Assembly: GCA_002197525.1 (NCBI GenBank)
Contig: NFUN01000116.1
Coordinates: 1-38,830 of the forward strand
Length of the DNA: 38,830 nt
Direction of reading: 5' to 3'
Source: Acidobacteria subdivision 13 bacterium RH2 MAG17b
GTDB lineage: Bacteria; Acidobacteriota; Terriglobia; UBA7540
The notes below the pieces were generated by a model. That model searched no databases. It saw only the letters and a list, made by a program, of their open reading frames with translations, and was not told the DNA's origin. The position numbers and the translations under genes are program-made. Below are positions 32,424 through 38,830 of the stretch, in pieces; position 1 is the stretch's first letter, and each line of letters opens with the position of its first letter.

Positions 32424-33551
32424 TTATTCCCCGAAAATCTTGCGGTATTGCATCTGCAGGTAATTGTCCGTCATTCCTGCGATGTAATCGCAGACGATGC
32501 GGGCCGCAGGCTCGGCTTGAGTCTTGGCGAAGTAGAAAGGCGGCAGAGAGCGGGGGCGGTCGAGGTAATGCTGGAAGACACGCTCCAAACGGCGGACGAT
32601 GCCTTTCCGCTCTGCAAGGAGATCAGGATGGGCATAGAAATGAACCCGCAGGAACTTTTTCAGGGAGGTGTTCCCCGCAGCGATACTGGGGCTGAGACCA
32701 ACCAGACGGGATTCAAGGGAGCGCACTTTGTCAACGGATCGCACTTTCCGGACACGCAGCCGGCGGTCTGTGGTTTTGATGAGGTCGCTGACGAGGACGT
32801 CCAGCAGCCGCCGCAGGGCTTCGTTGAATTTCAGCTTTTCGGCGGCTGCGGCGTAGCGCTTTTCGATGGTGCGGTAGAGCCGGTCGAAGAGTGGGACATT
32901 CTCCCGGATCAAGGTGAGGGATAGCAGGCGGGATTCATAGCCGTCGTCAAGATCGGCGCAGTTGTAGGCGATTTCATCGGCTGGGTCGATGAGCTGGGCT
33001 TCGAGCGGCGGCCGCTGACTCAGTAAATAGTCCTGGAGTTCAGGGTAATCTTCAGGCCGGTAATCACGGGAGTGCTTGACGATGCCCTCGCGCACTTCAA
33101 AAGTAAGGTTCAGGCCTGGGAAACCCGCGTACTTTTGCTCGAAGGTCTCCACGATGCGCAAGGCGTGAAGATTGTGGTCAAAACGGTCGCCGTGCTTTTC
33201 CATAAGCCGGTTGAGCGCTTCTTCTCCGGCGTGGCCGAAAGGGGGATGGCCGACGTCGTGCACCAGCGCCAACGCCTCAACAATATCCTCATTGAGGCGC
33301 AGCGATCTGGCGACGGTGCGGCTGATCTGCGCCACCTCGAAGGTGTGCGTGAGGCGGGTGCGGAAGTGATCTGAGTAGCGAGTGGTGAAAACCTGCGTTT
33401 TGTTCTCCAGTCGCCGGAAGGCCCGGGAATGGATGATGCGGTCCCGGTCGCGCTCGTAATCATTGCGATACGGATGACGGGGTTCCGGATAGCGCCGCCC
33501 CAGCGACCTTTCTGTCTGCATGGCGTAGCCGGCGAGCTTCGCCTGTCTCAT
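32424..33551 (-). CDS. dgt: Deoxyguanosinetriphosphate triphosphohydrolase-like protein
   Basis: About 375 residues. The dGTPase N-terminus is seen in HSRAFRRLENKTQVF and HFRTRLTHTFEVAQISRTVAR, followed by the HD metal-binding motif VHDVGHPPFGHAGEEAL and the distal DPADEIAYNCADLDDG. These supply the H...HD...D metal ligands of the family. It should hydrolyse dNTPs to the nucleoside and tripolyphosphate. The open frame reaches 33671, but the ATG at 33551 (MRQAKLAGYAMQTERS) starts close to the conserved region. The ATG at 33521 is also possible. Convergent with the haemoglobin gene. Confidence 0.9.
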   Translation of the reverse strand: MRQAKLAGYAMQTERSLGRRYPEPRHPYRNDYERDRDRIIHSRAFRRLENKTQVFTTRYSDHFRTRLTHTFEVAQISRTVARSLRLNEDIVEALALVHDVGHPPFGHAGEEALNRLMEKHGDRFDHNLHALRIVETFEQKYAGFPGLNLTFEVREGIVKHSRDYRPEDYPELQDYLLSQRPPLEAQLIDPADEIAYNCADLDDGYESRLLSLTLIRENVPLFDRLYRTIEKRYAAAAEKLKFNEALRRLLDVLVSDLIKTTDRRLRVRKVRSVDKVRSLESRLVGLSPSIAAGNTSLKKFLRVHFYAHPDLLAERKGIVRRLERVFQHYLDRPRSLPPFYFAKTQAEPAARIVCDYIAGMTDNYLQMQYRKIFGE

Positions 33552-33793
33552 GGGCGGCACGATTTCCTCGAGGTTGAGGGCTCTAGCATTGAGCAGAATC
33601 GGACTATAACACACCTTGGCCAGTCTGCCGCCGGGATCAGTTCCTGCCACGGTTCTTCGCCCGGCCCCCAAGGCGCTGCGTTATTTCCCTAAAAGTCGAG
33701 CTGGACTCTGCCGATAATCCCAGTGAGCCGGAACTTGGGTTAATGGGAGAGTCGGTTGCGAGTCTCTTCCTATCGCCGGCGTAAGGAGAATAC

Positions 33794-34513
33794 GTGCAGG
33801 ACAATAAAGACGTTATGGTTACCGGCGGGGAGCCTAACCAGCCGGAGATTTCCACGTTTGCCGCACTCGGCATGCCCTCGGCTGGCCTTAAGGGGGACAA
33901 ATTGAAGATTCTGGTCGCCGAAGACGACGCCGTATCCCGGCGAATGCTCGAAGTGATGTGCGCGTCCTGGGGGTTCGAGGTCACCGCCGTGGGCGATGGA
34001 TTAGCGGCGATGCAGGCGCTCGCAAGCGAGGATGCTCCACCTCTGGCGCTACTTGATTGGATGATGCCGGGAATGGATGGCCTTGAAGTGGTTCGCCGTA
34101 CGCGCTCCCGGCATCCCCTGCAACCGATTTACATCATTATGGTGACGGCGCGAGGCGGTCGCGAGGACATGGTTCGCGGGTTGCTGGCCGAGGCCGACGA
34201 TTACGTCGCCAAACCCTTCGACCACCGCGAACTGCGCGCCCGCGTACAGGTCGGCGCCCGCGTTGTACAACTGCAAATTGCTCTGGCGGAGAGAGTTATG
34301 GAACTGGAAAAAGCCCTGAGCCAGGTGAAAAGCCTGCGCGGCCTGTTGCCCATCTGTTCGTATTGCAAACGAATTCGCAACGACGGGAACTACTGGCAGC
34401 GGGTTGAAAGTTACATTGCGGAGCACTCGGAGGCCGAGTTTACGCACGGAGTGTGCCCGCAATGTTACGAGAGCATTGTAAAGCCTGAGATGGAGCACCT
34501 CCGCGCGGGGTAA
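33794..34513 (+). CDS. Response regulator with C-terminal cysteine (CxxC...CxxC) module
   Basis: A 239-residue protein. The receiver domain covers about 37-155 with the phosphoacceptor Asp88 (LALLDWMMPGMDG), acidic pair EDD and the conserved lysine in DDYVAKPFD. A short coiled-coil follows (LQIALAERVMELEKALSQVKSLRG). The C-terminal module LLPICSYCKRIRNDGNYWQRVESYIAEH ... GVCPQCYES has two CxxC pairs, a likely metal site. This tail is recurrent after REC or PAS domains in many bacteria but has no settled function. There is no DNA-binding domain. The GTG start at 33794 has an AAGGAG site. Only two bases separate it from the hybrid kinase frame, implying a shared phosphorelay. Confidence 0.88.
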   Translation: MQDNKDVMVTGGEPNQPEISTFAALGMPSAGLKGDKLKILVAEDDAVSRRMLEVMCASWGFEVTAVGDGLAAMQALASEDAPPLALLDWMMPGMDGLEVVRRTRSRHPLQPIYIIMVTARGGREDMVRGLLAEADDYVAKPFDHRELRARVQVGARVVQLQIALAERVMELEKALSQVKSLRGLLPICSYCKRIRNDGNYWQRVESYIAEHSEAEFTHGVCPQCYESIVKPEMEHLRAG

Positions 34514-34515
34514 CC

Positions 34516-37119
<2,604 letters not shown>

Positions 37120-37549
37120 AGGGTCTGTGTGAAAACAGCCGCATTTGAGTTGGTGCGGCGCTCGGAGCCTGCCCCGACGCTGTCGGGGAGCGCCGAAGCT
37201 ATTGAACAATAAAAACCGGCGGTCATAGACCATGGCAACCGCACATTCCGGTGTGGGAAGCGGCGGAGCCGCAGAACACTTCGCGAAAGGCAGACCGTAA
37301 TTTGGACAAGCTTGGTCACAGACCGCCGCACCAGCCGCGGTTGTCACGCAGACTCTGAAGGGCGGCTGATGGCGCACAGACAGTGAATTCACTTTAACCG
37401 GTAAACCGGCTGAGTGGGGTGTGGAAACTACTAACGATCGCAGAGTGAAGCGCCGATAAATAGTCAGGGCGGCCTTCCGGCAGCGCTACGCATGCGCCAC
37501 CCAATTCCAAAAGCTATGTTTGACGTGAAAGTGATATGAGAAACTACCT
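37120..37549. repeat. Repeat-rich intergenic region (copy B)
   Basis: No gene is supported in these 430 bases. tctgtgtgaaaac matches copy A. A nested hairpin CGGCGCT (37156-37162) / AGCGCCG (37189-37195) encloses CCCCGAC-gct-GTCGGGG (37172-37188). The 18-mer ccgcacattccggtgtgg lies at 37239-37256, and the 47-base block shared with copy D at 37267-37313. From about 37390 to the start codon nothing recurrent is seen. A TTGACG at 37519 could be a -35 box, but no good -10 follows. Confidence 0.78.
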
Positions 37550-38488
37550 ATGGAAATCTTGATTGCTGAGGACGACCCTGTTTCACGGCGCATCTTGCAA
37601 GCTCATTTGGCTAAATGGGGATACGAGGTTGTGAGCGCTTGCGACGGGGAGGAAGCCTGGAAGGTCCTCCAGCAGCCGGATTCGCCTAAGCTGGCCGTTC
37701 TCGACTGGATGATGCCGGCGATGGATGGCGTCGAAGTGATTCGCAAGCTGCGCGAGCAGCCCGGGCAATCTTACGTCTATGTCCTCTTGCTCACAGCCAA
37801 GGGCCAAAAAGAAGACCTCGTTGCTGGGCTGGATGCGGGAGCCGACGATTATGTAACCAAACCTTTCGACGCGCAAGAGCTGCAAGCGCGGATTCGAACC
37901 GGAAGACGCATCCTCGATCTGCAGGACCAGCTCATCGCCGCCCGTGAAGCGTTGCGCGAGGAAGCTACGCACGATCCACTGACGGGAGTCTGGAATCGCG
38001 CTGGAATTCTCGACATCCTGAAAAGGGAGTGCGCCCGCGTGCACCGGACCGGCGGGTCGGTGGGGGGGGGAATGGCTGACCTCGATCATTTCAAACGCGT
38101 CAACGACACACATGGCCACTTGGCGGGCGACGAGGTGCTCCGGGAGGTGGCGCACCGCATGCATGGGTCGGTGCGGGCTTATGATTCGATTGGCCGCTAT
38201 GGGGGCGAGGAATTTGTGATTGTTCTGCCGGACTGCCATGCCGACGCAGCCTTCCACCAGGCTGAGAGGATCCGCTACGTCGTTAGCGAGCAGCCGGTGA
38301 ACGCAACGGGCGATTCACTTCCGGTCACCCTCAGTTTGGGCGTTGCCGCCAGCGATCAAACTGGATGCTCGGACTATGGAAGGCTTCTTCAGTCGGCGGA
38401 TTCCACGCTTTACCGGGCCAAGGCTGCGGGCCGCAACCGGGCTTTACTGGCTGCGCCGGATGCAGATCCGATTCTAGCCTCGCGTTGA
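37550..38488 (+). CDS. Response regulator diguanylate cyclase (REC-GGDEF)
   Basis: A 312-residue protein. The N-terminal receiver has acidic EDD, phosphoacceptor Asp52 (LAVLDWMMPAMDG) and the lysine in DDYVTKPFD. A helical linker follows, then a GGDEF domain with the active-site GGEEF, substrate-binding DLDHFKRVNDTHGH, and an upstream RAYD placed five residues before GGEEF, which is a complete inhibitory I-site. It should make cyclic di-GMP when phosphorylated. Cyclic di-GMP commonly controls exopolysaccharide output, so it may act on the locus in this window, but that is inference. The gene contains a run of nine G at 38062-38070. The ribosome binding site is weak. Confidence 0.93.
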   Translation: MEILIAEDDPVSRRILQAHLAKWGYEVVSACDGEEAWKVLQQPDSPKLAVLDWMMPAMDGVEVIRKLREQPGQSYVYVLLLTAKGQKEDLVAGLDAGADDYVTKPFDAQELQARIRTGRRILDLQDQLIAAREALREEATHDPLTGVWNRAGILDILKRECARVHRTGGSVGGGMADLDHFKRVNDTHGHLAGDEVLREVAHRMHGSVRAYDSIGRYGGEEFVIVLPDCHADAAFHQAERIRYVVSEQPVNATGDSLPVTLSLGVAASDQTGCSDYGRLLQSADSTLYRAKAAGRNRALLAAPDADPILASR

Positions 38489-38503
38489 CTTCCCTCCACG
38501 GTT

Positions 38504-38569
38504 TCACTCCACCACGATGTGGGTTTCCGTCCGCTCTACTCCATCCAGAATAAGGACATAAGCTCTCAT
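38504..38569 (-). CDS. Possible 21-residue peptide gene with strong ribosome binding site
   Basis: On the minus strand an ATG at 38569 opens a 21-codon frame beginning MRAYVLILDG and ending HIVVE before a TGA at 38504. It is preceded by GGAGGAGG five bases upstream, one of the strongest ribosome binding sites in the window. It is convergent with the diguanylate cyclase gene, ending 15 bases from it. No family is recognised. It could be a real small protein, a leader peptide or the remnant of a longer gene. It is too short for the supplied ORF track. Confidence 0.4.
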   Translation of the reverse strand: MRAYVLILDGVERTETHIVVE

Positions 38570-38692
38570 CGCAACCTCCTCCACCAGCAGTAGGCAACCG
38601 CGAATCTCCGCGCCGTTTTCCTTGCTTGTGAAACAGCGCGGAGTTTTGCAGACATTCTATACAGAGTGACATAAGTCGGCGACGGCCATTTG

Positions 38693-38830
38693 CTGGTGCG
38701 GCGCTCTATAAGCGCCGAAATCCGCCGGTCGCAGACCAGGGCTGTCCAAATTAACCGCACATTCCGGTGTGGGAAGCGGCTGCGCCGCCCCGCTGTGCGG
38801 AAAGCCTATGGCTTTCCGGGCGCGAAAACG
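38693..38830. repeat. Intergenic repeat (copy C), running to the window edge
   Basis: CGGCGCT-ctata-AGCGCCG (38699-38717) has the same arms as copies A and B with a different loop. It is followed by ggctgtccaaatta, the shared 18-mer at 38755-38772 and the GGAAAGC-ctatg-GCTTTCC module also present in copy D. Apart from the short peptide frame, nothing else is seen between 38489 and 38692. Confidence 0.75.

Overview
The window looks like chromosomal DNA of a free-living, moderately GC-rich Gram-negative bacterium, most probably an acidobacterium. This is inferred from the mix of families: an exosortase/EpsI locus with exosortase-associated ATPase and kinase, a bi-domain oxidoreductase, a LysM-DUF4015 protein, and response regulators with a C-terminal CxxC...CxxC module. 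No rRNA or tRNA was seen to confirm it. No CRISPR array, insertion sequence or phage module was found.

Region 1 (1-1870) holds a small hypothetical gene (minus) and a short-chain dehydrogenase (plus), separated by an intergenic repeat that can fold into a three-way junction. Region 2 (about 1.87-27.5 kb) is one large exopolysaccharide/exosortase locus. A minus-strand block reads exosortase > EpsI > TPR lipoprotein > dolichyl-phosphate-sugar-type GT2 > TgpA-like transglutaminase. Divergent from it, a plus-strand block reads sigma54-type AAA+ regulator > Wza-like export protein > outer-membrane barrel > Wzz-like chain-length protein > exosortase-type ATPase > CpsD-like tyrosine kinase > polyprenyl glycosylphosphotransferase > GT2 > O-antigen ligase/polymerase > asparagine-synthase-type amidotransferase > methyltransferase > GT4 > bi-domain oxidoreductase > GT4. 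Together these can make, modify, polymerise and export a polysaccharide, with the exosortase presumably anchoring proteins to or through it. No PEP-CTERM-like substrate is encoded in the window.

The divergent control region (9188-9701) has GG-N10-GC sigma54-type promoter candidates facing both ways. The regulator itself has lost the GAFTGA loop that contacts sigma54, which is the most interesting regulatory puzzle here.

Region 3 (27.5-33.6 kb) is a mixed housekeeping stretch: NUDIX hydrolase, WD40 protein, LysM-DUF4015 protein with a structured leader, rhodanese, truncated haemoglobin and a convergent dGTPase. Region 4 (33.8-38.5 kb) is a signalling cluster: a response regulator with a cysteine module, a hybrid histidine kinase with REC and Hpt domains, and a REC-GGDEF diguanylate cyclase. 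A possible 21-residue peptide gene with a very strong ribosome binding site follows on the other strand. A modular, palindrome-rich intergenic repeat family occurs at about 0.7, 32.1, 37.2 and 38.7 kb, always outside the polysaccharide locus.
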